This document shows positions 54,490 to 63,230 of a stretch of 64,000 bases of DNA, piece after piece. Every line of letters starts with the position of its first letter. Within the stretch, counting starts at the first letter, position 1. Source of the DNA: an uncultured Allomuricauda sp. (GTDB taxonomy: Bacteria; Bacteroidota; Bacteroidia; Flavobacteriales; Flavobacteriaceae); assembly GCF_947499585.1 (NCBI RefSeq), contig NZ_CANMOO010000001.1, forward strand, positions 1-64,000, in the 5' to 3' direction. The position numbers were made by a program, and so were the translations under genes. Under the pieces are notes generated by a model. It did not search any database, was not told where the DNA came from, and saw only the letters and a program-made list of their open reading frames with translations.

Positions 54490-55014
54490 ATGCGATATCT
54501 TTTTTCCATACTATTTATATGTTCACTGTTTTCCTGCAGTGGAGTTCGGGTAAATTACGACTACGATAAGGCCACAAATTTTTCTAACTATACAAGCTAT
54601 AATTACTTCTCAGATATTGAATCTGGTTTAAGTGAATTGGATGAAAAAAGATTGATGCGGGCTCTTGACTCTACATTACAAGCAAAGGGCTATCTTTTGG
54701 CGGAGGAACCAGATTTTTTCATCAATATTCTTAGCAATGAATACAGAAGTGCTCCAAATAATGCTGTAGGAGTTGGCGTTGGCGGAACAGGCAGAAATGT
54801 TGGTGGAGGAATTTCCGTAGGTCTACCTTTAGGTAACTCGGGTATTCAGCGTCAGATCCAGTTTGACTTTGTAGATGCCCAAAAAGATGAACTGTTCTGG
54901 CAGGCTTCAAGCGAAAGTGGTTTTAGAGAAAATGCTTCACCGAGCGTTAGAGAAGAAAGGTTAAGAGCACTGGTAAAAAAGGTATTCTCAAAATTTCCAC
55001 CAGAAAAGAAATAA
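54490..55014 (+). CDS. DUF4136-domain lipoprotein
   Basis: This 174-aa protein has a lipobox (SLFSCSG, Cys16) and then the DUF4136 pattern: VNYDYDKATNFSNYTSYNYF near the start, a helical segment, a glycine-rich loop (AVGVGVGGTGRNVGGGISVGLPLG) and a C-terminal IQFDFVDAQKDELFWQASSES. Its role is unknown. It probably resides in the periplasm or outer membrane. The stop is 165 bases before the S9 peptidase start. Confidence 0.85.
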   Translation: MRYLFSILFICSLFSCSGVRVNYDYDKATNFSNYTSYNYFSDIESGLSELDEKRLMRALDSTLQAKGYLLAEEPDFFINILSNEYRSAPNNAVGVGVGGTGRNVGGGISVGLPLGNSGIQRQIQFDFVDAQKDELFWQASSESGFRENASPSVREERLRALVKKVFSKFPPEKK

Positions 55015-55080
55015 CATCCGTTAACCAAAGCTAATTTACCGCTTGTCATATTCCATTTTCGTGGGTATTGGTTCCAGTCC

Positions 55081-55088
55081 TATTTTTG
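55081..55088 (+). promoter_or_regulatory. -7 box (TATTTTTG) upstream of the S9 peptidase gene
   Basis: TATTTTTG matches the consensus. Transcription near 55095 would place the ATG at 55108 about 13 bases in and the signal-peptide ATG at 55180 about 85 bases in. Confidence 0.5.
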
Positions 55089-55179
55089 ATTGAATAAAAT
55101 GTAACAAATGCTTACTAAAAGAGTCTTATTTAGAAGATTAGCTTCAATTTTCAATCAAAAACTATTAATTCAGACACTT

Positions 55180-57210
55180 ATGAAAACAACATTCAATTTA
55201 AAAGCCATTTGCGGTACCGCCCTATTTTTACTCATTGGGACCACCACATATGCCCAGGAGAAAACTGTTCCTGGAAATCCAAGTTTGGTTAGTTCAAACG
55301 ACGAGTTGATTTCCCTTGCATCATTAGATCAAGGAGATTACAGGTATACCGTAGAAGATTACTTTGCTAACCCAAAGGCTTTTACTTTTAGATTTTCACC
55401 AGATGGAAAATACTTGTCCTACAGAGAAAGTAACGAAGATGGGAAAAGGCATATTTATGTGAAGAACCTTGAGACCAATGAAATAAAAAGAGCAATTGAG
55501 GAAAAAGAAGAACTTGTTAGAACCTATGGTTGGGTTAATAATGGGAGATTGTTCTATTCTATGGATAAGGGCGGGGATGAAAACTATCATATCTATGCGG
55601 TAGATTTAGATGGCAGCAATCAAAAAGACCTTACTCCTTTTGATGGTGTAAGAGCTCAGTTCACTGAACTGCTGAAAGAGGATAAAGACCATATTATTGT
55701 TGCTTTGAACAAAAACAATCCGCAGGTTTTTGAGCCTTACAAAGTAAACCTTAATACAGGAGAGTTAACACAGTTATACTCCAATGAAGACGCGGCAAAC
55801 CCTATTGCGGGGTACAATTTTGATAAAAATGGTAATCTCAAGGCCTTTGCCAAAATACGTGATGGTGTAGAGCAAGACATTTATTATGAAGATGGCAATG
55901 GAGGCTACAATGTCATAAAAAAATTAAACTGGAAAGATTCCTTCAATATTCTTGATTTCAACTACGCAACCGAAAATCCGCATGACGCATATGTCATTTC
56001 CAATTTAAGTAGTGACAAAGCAGAGATAGTGCTCTATGATTTAATGGAAGATAAAGTAATAGAGAAAGTCTTTACAAATGATCAGTATGATGTTCAGAGT
56101 ATGGGGCTTTCCAGAAAAAGAAATTATGAAATAGATTACTTCTCCTACGAAGGAGAAAAGAACATTGTGGTACCAATAAGTGATTCGTACAAAAAATTGG
56201 ATAGCAAGATCAAAAAAGAACTTCCTGGAAAGCAATACAGTGTTTTAGACACTACAGATGATGAAAACCTTTATATGGTATATGTGGACAGCGATCGCCT
56301 GTATGGAGCATATTACGCTTTCGATGTTCAAAAAAATGAACTCAAGGAACTTTATAATACCATGCCTCAGCTTAAGGAAGAGGATATGTCAGAAATGAGA
56401 CCTATTACTTTTAAAAGCAGAGATGGTATAACGTTGCATGGTTACATTACTTTACCCAAAGCAGCGTTGGCAGGTGAAAAAGTTCCTGTAATTGTAAACC
56501 CTCACGGAGGTCCACAGGGAATACGTGATTCATGGGGTTTTAATCCAGAGTCGCAATTGTTTGCCAGTAGAGGGTACGCTACACTTCAGGTAAACTTTAG
56601 AATATCAGGAGGCTATGGAAGAGAATTTTTAGAGTCTGGCTTTAAACAAATTGGAAGAAAAGCAATGGATGATGTGGAAGATGGATTACAATACGTAATT
56701 GACCAAGGTTGGGTAGATGCAGACAAGGCCGCTATATATGGAGGTAGTCACGGTGGGTATGCTGTTTTAAGAGGATTGACCAAAACACCGGATTTATATG
56801 CCTGTGGCGTGGATTATGTTGGAGTTTCAAATCTTTTCACTTTTATGAAAACCATTCCGCCATATTGGAAACCTTACTTAAAGATTATTAAGGAAATCTG
56901 GTATGATGAGGATGTGGCAGAAGAGAAAACTATAATGGAAGAAGTTTCTCCAGTATACCAAATAGAGAAGATTAAAAAACCATTGTTTGTGGTACAAGGT
57001 GCCAATGACCCTAGGGTAAACATAGATGAGTCTGATCAAATTGTAAGCGCGTTAAGAGGAAAAGGCTATGATGTACCTTATATGGTAAAATATGACGAGG
57101 GACATGGGTTTGGAAAAGAAGAAAACAGAATTGAGCTGTACAAGGCCATGATGGGCTTTTATTCCAAACATTTAGGAAATGAAGAAATACCAACACCTTT
57201 AAAAGATTAA
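55180..57210 (+). CDS. S9-family prolyl oligopeptidase/dipeptidyl peptidase-like protein
   Basis: This 676-aa secreted serine peptidase begins with a signal peptide (MKTTFNLKAICGTALFLLIGTTTYAQ). A seven-bladed beta-propeller-like domain occupies about 60-400, with FRFSPDGKYLSYRESNEDGKRH and VNNGRLFYSMDKGG as typical strands. The alpha/beta hydrolase domain has Ser523 in GGSHGGYAVLRG, Asp in QGANDPRVN and His in DEGHGFGKEEN. It probably removes peptides in the periplasm. An in-frame ATG at 55108 would add 24 residues before the signal peptide and is thought less likely. Confidence 0.92.
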   Translation: MKTTFNLKAICGTALFLLIGTTTYAQEKTVPGNPSLVSSNDELISLASLDQGDYRYTVEDYFANPKAFTFRFSPDGKYLSYRESNEDGKRHIYVKNLETNEIKRAIEEKEELVRTYGWVNNGRLFYSMDKGGDENYHIYAVDLDGSNQKDLTPFDGVRAQFTELLKEDKDHIIVALNKNNPQVFEPYKVNLNTGELTQLYSNEDAANPIAGYNFDKNGNLKAFAKIRDGVEQDIYYEDGNGGYNVIKKLNWKDSFNILDFNYATENPHDAYVISNLSSDKAEIVLYDLMEDKVIEKVFTNDQYDVQSMGLSRKRNYEIDYFSYEGEKNIVVPISDSYKKLDSKIKKELPGKQYSVLDTTDDENLYMVYVDSDRLYGAYYAFDVQKNELKELYNTMPQLKEEDMSEMRPITFKSRDGITLHGYITLPKAALAGEKVPVIVNPHGGPQGIRDSWGFNPESQLFASRGYATLQVNFRISGGYGREFLESGFKQIGRKAMDDVEDGLQYVIDQGWVDADKAAIYGGSHGGYAVLRGLTKTPDLYACGVDYVGVSNLFTFMKTIPPYWKPYLKIIKEIWYDEDVAEEKTIMEEVSPVYQIEKIKKPLFVVQGANDPRVNIDESDQIVSALRGKGYDVPYMVKYDEGHGFGKEENRIELYKAMMGFYSKHLGNEEIPTPLKD

Positions 57211-57235
57211 GTTCAACACCATCTATTTGTAAGAT

Positions 57236-57264
57236 AAAAAGGAGCTTTTAAGCTCCTTTTTTTT
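57236..57264 (+). terminator. Terminator of the S9 peptidase gene
   Basis: A 12-bp stem AAAAAGGAGCTT with its complement (57236-57261), a tight loop and eight T follow the stop by about 26 bases. Confidence 0.9.
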
Positions 57265-57479
57265 ATGACTTAAAATCTTCGGATATTTTTAGATACCGTT
57301 CGCACTTTCAATTTTACCACTGGTCATAATCTGCTTCTTTTTAGAAGGGTTGTTGGGTATTTTCGAAGTATAAATAATTAGAATCTAAAAAACATGATAG
57401 CCTTAGCTAAATTAATCATCACTTTACTAGTTGACATTTTTATCTAATCAACCCATGGGTTAAACTTTAAAATTCAACA

Positions 57480-57683
57480 ATGAAAAAACTAAACACATCA
57501 CAAAAAATAGTATTGATTTCAGGAATAATAGGCGTGCTTATTGGGCTTTATGGAAAGTTTAATGGGTGGGAATACGATGATTACTTTATCTTTTTTTACA
57601 CGGGGATATCACTTACTTGGGTGGCCTTCTTGAAAACGGATAAGAAAAGTTGTAGCCTTCCCGGAAAAAGAAGTAGGGCATAG
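57480..57683 (+). CDS. Small two-helix membrane protein
   Basis: This 67-aa protein has two hydrophobic stretches (KIVLISGIIGVLIGLYGKF near 9-27, and YFIFFYTGISLTWVAFL near 35-51) and a basic C-terminus. It starts at a good ATG and stands between a terminated peptidase gene and the sensor kinase operon. No family is recognised. The function is unknown. Confidence 0.6.
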   Translation: MKKLNTSQKIVLISGIIGVLIGLYGKFNGWEYDDYFIFFYTGISLTWVAFLKTDKKSCSLPGKRSRA

Positions 57684-57768
57684 GTCATTTATTTAATGAT
57701 GCATTGGGCTTTTGGAAAATACAACACCGAAAGAATCTTTAAAAATAAATGGCAAAACTGCAAAGAAG

Positions 57769-57776
57769 TATATTTG
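57769..57776 (+). promoter_or_regulatory. -7 box (TATATTTG) of the LytS/LytTR pair
   Basis: TATATTTG matches the consensus and gives a leader of about 15 bases to the kinase ATG at 57798. No TTG lies at a suitable distance. Confidence 0.55.
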
Positions 57777-57797
57777 AAATAGTATTGATTACTAAAA

Positions 57798-58856
57798 ATG
57801 GAATTGACCAATAAAAAAAACAAGTACACTTTTTGGATTCTACAAGTTCTTGGTTGGGGCTTTGTTAATATGCTTTCACTCTTTGTTCTGAAGAAAATAA
57901 GCATAGAGCTGATAATATACTCAAGTATATTTGGGATGTTTATCGGTATTTCTTCTACTTCTATGCTTCGTTGGTATTTAAAAAGAAATATTCAATTTGA
58001 TTCATTCGGTATTAAGGAACTCACCAAAGTAATGGTGTCTTTTCTTATAACTGCAATGTTGTTTGGAGCAATGAACTATGGTTTTGGTTATATCTACGCA
58101 AAATTTGGACCTGAACTAACTGAAGTGGAACTCCAGATGTTCAATAATTACGATAAAGTTTGGATTCAAATATTAAATTCACTTTTTGTAATTGGAGCAT
58201 GGACTACAACCTATCTGGTTGTAAAACTGCTTCTAAAGCTAAATAAAGATAGAATTGAACGTTTGGAACTTAATACCAACCTTAAACAAGCACAACTTAA
58301 TACTTTAAAAGGGCAAATCAATCCACATTTTATGTTCAACAGCCTTAATAATATTAGAGGGTTAATGTTGGAAGATGTTGAGAAGTCCAGAGAAATGCTA
58401 ACAAAATTATCTGAGATTTTAAGATACTCGCTTACCAAGAACAATACAAACGCTATAACGGTGGCAGAAGAGTTGGAAATGGTTGGTAATTACATAGATC
58501 TCTCAAAAATTCAGTTGGAGGATCGATTGGAATTTGTTGAAGAAATAGATGATGATACGCTCTCATTAAACATTCCGCCAATGGTTGTGCAACTATTGAT
58601 AGAGAATGCTGCAAAACACGGAATTTCCAACTTAAAACAAGGGGGGAGAATTGTTTTGAGTATAAAAAAAGATGGAGAACTGCTGGTAATTCAGGTAAGA
58701 AATACCGGAAAACTGCAAATAGGTAAAAATACGACCCAATTGGGATTAAAGAACATCCGCCAAAGGTTAAAACTATTGTATGCTGACAAAGCTTCTTTTA
58801 GTTTGAAGGAGGTTTCAAGCGAAGTTGTGGCACATATAAAAATTCCTCTGGCATGA
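57798..58856 (+). CDS. Sensor histidine kinase, LytS/YehU type
   Basis: This 352-aa protein has four membrane helices in the first 145 residues and then a helical linker. The His_kinase domain has the autophosphorylation site His177 (KGQINPHFMFNSLNN). The ATPase domain follows with IPPMVVQLLIENAAKHGI and QLGLKNIRQRLKLLY. It lacks PAS or periplasmic sensor domains, so the signal may be membrane-related. The stop overlaps the response regulator start (ATGA at 58853-58856). Confidence 0.93.
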   Translation: MELTNKKNKYTFWILQVLGWGFVNMLSLFVLKKISIELIIYSSIFGMFIGISSTSMLRWYLKRNIQFDSFGIKELTKVMVSFLITAMLFGAMNYGFGYIYAKFGPELTEVELQMFNNYDKVWIQILNSLFVIGAWTTTYLVVKLLLKLNKDRIERLELNTNLKQAQLNTLKGQINPHFMFNSLNNIRGLMLEDVEKSREMLTKLSEILRYSLTKNNTNAITVAEELEMVGNYIDLSKIQLEDRLEFVEEIDDDTLSLNIPPMVVQLLIENAAKHGISNLKQGGRIVLSIKKDGELLVIQVRNTGKLQIGKNTTQLGLKNIRQRLKLLYADKASFSLKEVSSEVVAHIKIPLA

Positions 58857-59578
58857 AGATAAAAGCTGTAATTGTTGAGGATTCCAGGTTAGCTCGTAAC
58901 GAGTTAAAAGAGCTCATCAAAAAAAATGAAGAAATTGAGCTTATCGGGGAGGCTGAAAATGTGGACAAAGGGTTTGAACTCATACAGAAGGAAAACCCAG
59001 ACTTACTTTTTTTAGATATCAATATGCCGGAAAAAGATGGTTTTGAACTCCTTGAAATGTTGGATGAGGTGCCAATAACAGTTTTTACCACCGCTTTTGA
59101 TGAATATGCAATTAAATCCTTTGAGTATAATGCATTAGATTATTTGTTAAAACCAATAAATGAAAAGCGTTTTGCCATGGCTTTGGAAAAAGTAAAAACG
59201 CAATTAAGTGGAAACCCAGAAGAAACAGAATCTGAAAAGAAGCTAACAGAAAACAGTCAAATATTTATTAAAGATGGAGAATCTTGTTGGTTGGTGAAGA
59301 TTGGAGATATTTCTCATTTTGAAATTGTTGGGAATTATACTCGTGTTTTTTTTGAAGAGAAAAAGCCATTATTGTACAAGTCTCTTAATCAAGTAGAGGA
59401 AAAACTTCCTGTAGAATCTTTTTTCAGAGCGAATAGACAGCAAATTGTGAATACCAATTTTATAGAAAACGTAGTGCCATGGTTTAACGGCAAGCTAAAG
59501 CTTCAGATGAAAAACGGCGAAGAAGTTGAAGTGTCCAGAAGACAGTCTTATATATTTAAGGATAAAATGAGCTTATAA
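58853..59578 (+). CDS. LytTR-type response regulator
   Basis: This 241-aa protein has a receiver domain (phospho-acceptor Asp55 in LLFLDINMPEKDG, with VIVEDSRLARNEL near the N-terminus and Lys in YLLKPINEKR). The C-terminal LytTR DNA-binding domain follows (residues 140-241, FEIVGNYTRVFFEEKKPLLYKSLNQVEEKL, then FFRANRQQIVNTNFI). It is the partner of the overlapping upstream kinase. Targets are unknown. Confidence 0.94.
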   Translation: MKIKAVIVEDSRLARNELKELIKKNEEIELIGEAENVDKGFELIQKENPDLLFLDINMPEKDGFELLEMLDEVPITVFTTAFDEYAIKSFEYNALDYLLKPINEKRFAMALEKVKTQLSGNPEETESEKKLTENSQIFIKDGESCWLVKIGDISHFEIVGNYTRVFFEEKKPLLYKSLNQVEEKLPVESFFRANRQQIVNTNFIENVVPWFNGKLKLQMKNGEEVEVSRRQSYIFKDKMSL

Positions 59579-59598
59579 TCAAAAAACGAGTAGTATTT

Positions 59599-59630
59599 AA
59601 AAAGCCCTTCTATAAAAGAAGGGCTTTTTT
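59599..59630 (+). terminator. Terminator of the LytS/LytTR operon
   Basis: A 12-bp stem AAAAAGCCCTTC/GAAGGGCTTTTT with a 7-base loop and T tract follows the regulator stop. It lies just before the convergent DoxX gene and may serve both strands. Confidence 0.9.
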
Positions 59631-59638
59631 GTTTGAGC

Positions 59639-60013
59639 TTAAGCTCGTAAGATATCTTTGTATCTATCCTTATAGCCAAGAAGGACAACTATATTTAAAA
59701 TAATCAATGCCAAAGCCCCACCGATATCTGCGGGCGCTAGAGTAGCATGGAACAAAACAGCGTTTACTGAAACACTCATTAAAATAAGAGCCATTAGAGC
59801 GCCATATTTATTTAGTATAAATGCCAATCCTGCTAATATCTCAATAACACCTACAATTTTTAAGGTGTGTGTTGAAGATAGTGCACCAAAATAGTTCATT
59901 GCCGCTTCGGGCATTTCTCCAAATGGGATAAAACCAAAGAATTTGTTTAAACCAAATACTAAAACAAATAGCCCAAGAAGAATACGTGCGACTAGAAAAA
60001 CTTTTGAATTCAT
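59639..60013 (-). CDS. DoxX-family membrane protein
   Basis: This 124-aa protein has four membrane helices with the DoxX pattern (ARILLGLFVLVFGLNKFFGFIP at the start, IVGVIEILAGLAFILNKYGALMALILMSVSVNAVLFH in the middle). A conserved role is not known. Members are linked with quinone or thiosulfate chemistry in some bacteria. It stands alone, 96 bases downstream of the SDR gene. Confidence 0.88.
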   Translation of the reverse strand: MNSKVFLVARILLGLFVLVFGLNKFFGFIPFGEMPEAAMNYFGALSSTHTLKIVGVIEILAGLAFILNKYGALMALILMSVSVNAVLFHATLAPADIGGALALIILNIVVLLGYKDRYKDILRA

Positions 60014-60109
60014 GTGTTTGAATTTTATTGGTTAAGCAATAAAATTAACTAAAAATTACGAATACGATAATTTATTAGACAAACTGTTTGTTTTTTGAAA
60101 TTTTCTAGA

Positions 60110-60895
60110 CTAGAAAGATTTTAATAATCCACCGTCAATAGGAATGTTTGTTCCTGTAATATAAGCGGACTGGTCTGATGCTAAAAACGTCACTAAAAAG
60201 CCATATTCCTTGGGTTTACCTATACGTTTCATTGGTACCTGTGCTTCCATAGCAGAACGAACTTCAGCGGATGTTATCCCTAGTTTTTCTGCCTTGGTGG
60301 TATTAAGTTGGGCAATTCTGTCCGTATCAAAATAACCTGTAAGAACACTGTTTACGGTAATTCCGTCTTTTGCAACATCAAAAGCAAGACTTTTTGCCCA
60401 AGTAACCACAGCCGCTCTTATAGTATTGGATAATGCCAAATAGTTTAAAGGCTCTTTTATAGAAATGGATGCTACGTTAATGATTCTTCCCCATTTCTTT
60501 TTCTGCATGTTTTTGAGTGCAAGCTCTGTTGTAAAAACAACGGACTTAAACAGAAAATCGAAGGCTTTTTGGTAATCTTCTACATTTTTTTCCAATGCCC
60601 CCCCTGCTTGTGGGCCTTGGGTATTATTCACCAAAATATCAATGGTATGCTGTTCAAAAAATTGAGTGATGGTTTTTTTAAAAGCGTCAAAGTTTGAAAA
60701 GTCAACCACCAGATACTGATGTTTTTGCCCTTTGTCCATGGCAAGTTCTGAAACGATGGTTTTCATTTTATCCTCGTTTCTTGCCATAAGTATCACATTT
60801 GCTCCACTATCCGCTAATTGCCTTGCAATAGCTTCTCCAATACCTTTACTACTGCCCCCAACCAAGGCATTTTTACCTAAAAGAGATATATTCAT
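60110..60895 (-). CDS. SDR-family protein lacking the catalytic YXXXK lysine
   Basis: This 261-aa protein has the Rossmann motif GGSSKGIG (residues 13-20), NNTQGP in place of NNAG, and a Ser-containing segment (INVASISIKEP). At the usual active-site position there is YLALSNTIRAA instead of YXXXK, so the standard catalytic lysine is missing. This resembles a known group of SDR-like proteins without the full active site. It may bind NAD(P) without normal catalysis, or use other residues. It lies two bases after a cupin gene and is cotranscribed with it. Confidence 0.85.
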   Translation of the reverse strand: MNISLLGKNALVGGSSKGIGEAIARQLADSGANVILMARNEDKMKTIVSELAMDKGQKHQYLVVDFSNFDAFKKTITQFFEQHTIDILVNNTQGPQAGGALEKNVEDYQKAFDFLFKSVVFTTELALKNMQKKKWGRIINVASISIKEPLNYLALSNTIRAAVVTWAKSLAFDVAKDGITVNSVLTGYFDTDRIAQLNTTKAEKLGITSAEVRSAMEAQVPMKRIGKPKEYGFLVTFLASDQSAYITGTNIPIDGGLLKSF

Positions 60896-60897
60896 AA

Positions 60898-61209
60898 CTA
60901 TTTATATTCTTCTCTAGCTGGGCTAAAAACATCCATCAATCTACAAGGTGTTAGGGCTTTCCCTCCATGGGATATGTTAGAAGGGATTACAACTACATCT
61001 CCCCGATGATAAATGTCCGTTTTTCCTCCAACTGTAAATTCAAAATCACCTTCCAAAACATGCATAATTTGCTCATGTATATGATTGTGCTGAGGTACTT
61101 CAGCGTCTTTTTCAACATCCCAAAAAACCCAGGTCATTGTTTCGCCATGCACCATTTTTCCATGATAGCCCGGCATGATTTCTTTAGATTGTATTTTTGA
61201 TAAGTTCAT
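60898..61209 (-). CDS. Cupin-domain protein
   Basis: This 103-aa single-domain cupin has the metal-binding motif 1 (PQHNHIHEQIMHVLEGDFEF, near residues 39-58) and motif 2 (DVVVIPSNISHGGKAL, near 71-86). It ends with MDVFSPAREEY, a common tail of these small proteins. It may bind a metal and a small organic ligand. Two bases separate it from the SDR gene, so the pair probably act on one pathway, not identified. Confidence 0.88.
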   Translation of the reverse strand: MNLSKIQSKEIMPGYHGKMVHGETMTWVFWDVEKDAEVPQHNHIHEQIMHVLEGDFEFTVGGKTDIYHRGDVVVIPSNISHGGKALTPCRLMDVFSPAREEYK

Positions 61210-61258
61210 TACGTCAAATTTTACCCTAAGATAAAAATTAATAAGATGTATGGTTTAT

Positions 61259-61288
61259 TTGTATTCGCTATGTCAATGTCTATTTTTG
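61259..61288 (+). promoter_or_regulatory. Promoter of the Mpl-type ligase gene: TTG-N19-TATTTTTG
   Basis: TTG (61259-61261) and TATTTTTG (61281-61288) are 19 bases apart, an excellent match to the Bacteroidota consensus. The leader to the ATG at 61306 would be about 11 bases. Confidence 0.8.
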
Positions 61289-61305
61289 ACTTATAAATTG
61301 TATCG

Positions 61306-62661
61306 ATGAAAATCCATTTTATTGCAATTGGCGGTAGCGCCATGCATAACCTTGCCTTGGCATTGGAACATAAAGGGTATGAGATTACCGGAAGTGATGA
61401 TGTTGTCTTTGAACCTTCAAAAAGTCGTTTAAAAGAAAAAGGCTTGCTGCCTGAAGAGTTTGGCTGGTATCCGGAGAAAATACATGATCAATTGGATGCG
61501 GTAATTTTGGGAATGCATGCCAAACCTGACAATCCAGAACTGAAAAAGGCCCAAGACATTGGTGTTAAAATATATTCATATCCTGAGTTTTTATACGAGC
61601 AATCCAAATATAAAACAAGGGTTGTCATTGGAGGAAGCCATGGCAAGACCACTATAACATCCATGATATTGCATGTACTGCATTATCATGACATTGCTGT
61701 GGATTATATGGTAGGGGCACAGTTAGAAGGCTTTAACCGAATGGTTCACCTTACGGAAGAAAATGATTTTATAGTATTGGAAGGAGATGAGTACTTATCT
61801 TCTCCAATAGATAGAAGACCAAAATTTCACCTTTATAAGCCCAATATAGCCTTATTGAGCGGCATTGCCTGGGACCATATTAACGTATTTCCCACTTTTG
61901 AAAATTATGTGGAACAGTTCCAGATTTTTGTTGATAGTATTGTCCGCGGAGGTAGTATTACCTATAATGAAGAGGATTTAGAGGTGAAAAAAGTGGTGGA
62001 GGCCACTGAGAATTCAATTCGTAAGTTTCCATATAATACACCAAACTATAGCGTGGAGGATGGGGAAACGCTTCTGGATACACCTGAAGGGGAGATGCCC
62101 ATTGCCGTTTTTGGCAAACATAATTTAAATAATTTGGCTGGAGCAAAATGGATATGCCAGAACATGGGTGTGGACGAAGATGCTTTTTATGAAGCAATAG
62201 CTTCTTTCAAAGGAGCATCAAAACGAATGGAAAAAATTGCAGAAGGAACGGGGAAAGTAGCGTTCAAAGATTTTGCACATTCTCCCAGTAAAGTAAAAGC
62301 GACCACACTGGCTGTAAAGGAGCAGTATTCTCAAAGAAAATTGATTGCTTGTTTGGAATTGCATACCTATAGCAGTCTTAATGCCGAATTTTTAAAGGAA
62401 TATGATGGAGCTTTGGATGCAGCGGATGAAGCTGTCGTCTTTTATTCACCAGATGCTGTAAAGATCAAGCAGTTGGAAGAAGTGACCGCAGACCAAATTG
62501 CAAAGGCATTAAACCGGGAAGATGTGCAGATTTTCACAGATTCCAGTGTTTTTCAAGACTACCTTTTTGCCCAGAATTTTGATAATACTGCTTTACTGCT
62601 AATGAGTTCTGGCAACTATGGAGGATTGGATTTTGATAGGGTAAAAGCCACTTTTCAATAA
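61306..62661 (+). CDS. mpl: UDP-MurNAc:tripeptide ligase, Mpl/MurC-like
   Basis: This 451-aa Mur ligase begins KIHFIAIGGSAMHNLALAL, has the ATP-binding motif VIGGSHGKTTITSMI (near residues 108-122) and the later segment KDFAHSPSKVKATTLAVK. These features match Mpl, which rejoins recycled peptide to UDP-MurNAc, more closely than MurC; no HGKT-GTK form or MurC-type end is seen. It stands alone under its own strong promoter. Some flavobacteria annotate it as peptidoglycan synthetase. Confidence 0.9.
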   Translation: MKIHFIAIGGSAMHNLALALEHKGYEITGSDDVVFEPSKSRLKEKGLLPEEFGWYPEKIHDQLDAVILGMHAKPDNPELKKAQDIGVKIYSYPEFLYEQSKYKTRVVIGGSHGKTTITSMILHVLHYHDIAVDYMVGAQLEGFNRMVHLTEENDFIVLEGDEYLSSPIDRRPKFHLYKPNIALLSGIAWDHINVFPTFENYVEQFQIFVDSIVRGGSITYNEEDLEVKKVVEATENSIRKFPYNTPNYSVEDGETLLDTPEGEMPIAVFGKHNLNNLAGAKWICQNMGVDEDAFYEAIASFKGASKRMEKIAEGTGKVAFKDFAHSPSKVKATTLAVKEQYSQRKLIACLELHTYSSLNAEFLKEYDGALDAADEAVVFYSPDAVKIKQLEEVTADQIAKALNREDVQIFTDSSVFQDYLFAQNFDNTALLLMSSGNYGGLDFDRVKATFQ

Positions 62662-62730
62662 AAGAGCTACCTAAAAAGGCAATTTTGTCAGCATATATAG
62701 GTGTGGAACAATAATTGTCATAAAATCAAG

Positions 62731-62916
62731 GTGAAGCAACTACAACATTTTTCTATTAAAAGGGTATATGGCAAACTTCAACGCTTTGCTTCCATAGTGT
62801 TGGTTTCATTTATGCTGGGAATCTCCAATGTTATCTTAGAGGAGGACAGAATGATCAATGATTCTTATAACAAAGTTGAATTGCAAGAAACCCAAGACGA
62901 AGATGAAAATCTCTAA
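62731..62916 (+). CDS. Small conserved-looking protein with one hydrophobic helix, GTG start
   Basis: This protein of about 61 aa has a basic N-terminus, one hydrophobic stretch (FASIVLVSFMLGISNVIL), then an acidic tail (EDRMINDSYNKVELQETQDEDENL). No ATG exists in frame. GTG at 62731 (MKQLQHFSIKRVYGKL) is chosen over GTG at 62701. It could be an inner-membrane or signal-anchored protein. I do not recognise a family. It follows the mpl gene by about 70 bases. Confidence 0.55.
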   Translation: MKQLQHFSIKRVYGKLQRFASIVLVSFMLGISNVILEEDRMINDSYNKVELQETQDEDENL

Positions 62917-62927
62917 TACAGCTGATT

Positions 62928-63167
62928 TTATTTCCAATAATTATTGGCTTTTGCTATTGTAGCAAACTCCATTGCTACCGTTTGGCCAATAGCAATTAGC
63001 ATAGAAGCATCATTGGCATATATCGGGCGTAATTTTTCTCTGGTTTCAGCATTTGGCTGCGTAATCTTTATGGTTAATCTAGCAATCTTAACCGCTAGTG
63101 CCCTTCCTTCTTCGGGCGAATTGGTTTTTAATGAGTTACCGGGAATTAATTGAAATTGTTCTGACAT
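62928..63167 (-). CDS. Small hypothetical protein
   Basis: This 79-aa protein starts at a clear ATG (MSEQFQLIPGNSLKT) and is largely helical (PEEGRALAVKIARLTIKI, REKLRPIYANDASMLIAIGQTVAMEFATI). No family is recognised. It has no signal peptide or obvious membrane helix. It lies 63 bases downstream of a Crp/Fnr gene and converges on the small GTG-started gene with an 11-base gap. Confidence 0.65.
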   Translation of the reverse strand: MSEQFQLIPGNSLKTNSPEEGRALAVKIARLTIKITQPNAETREKLRPIYANDASMLIAIGQTVAMEFATIAKANNYWK

Positions 63168-63230
63168 GTTTTTATAATTTGAGCATAAAATTATTGGTTA
63201 TGCAATTCAAAAACAGTGACATATGCTACT

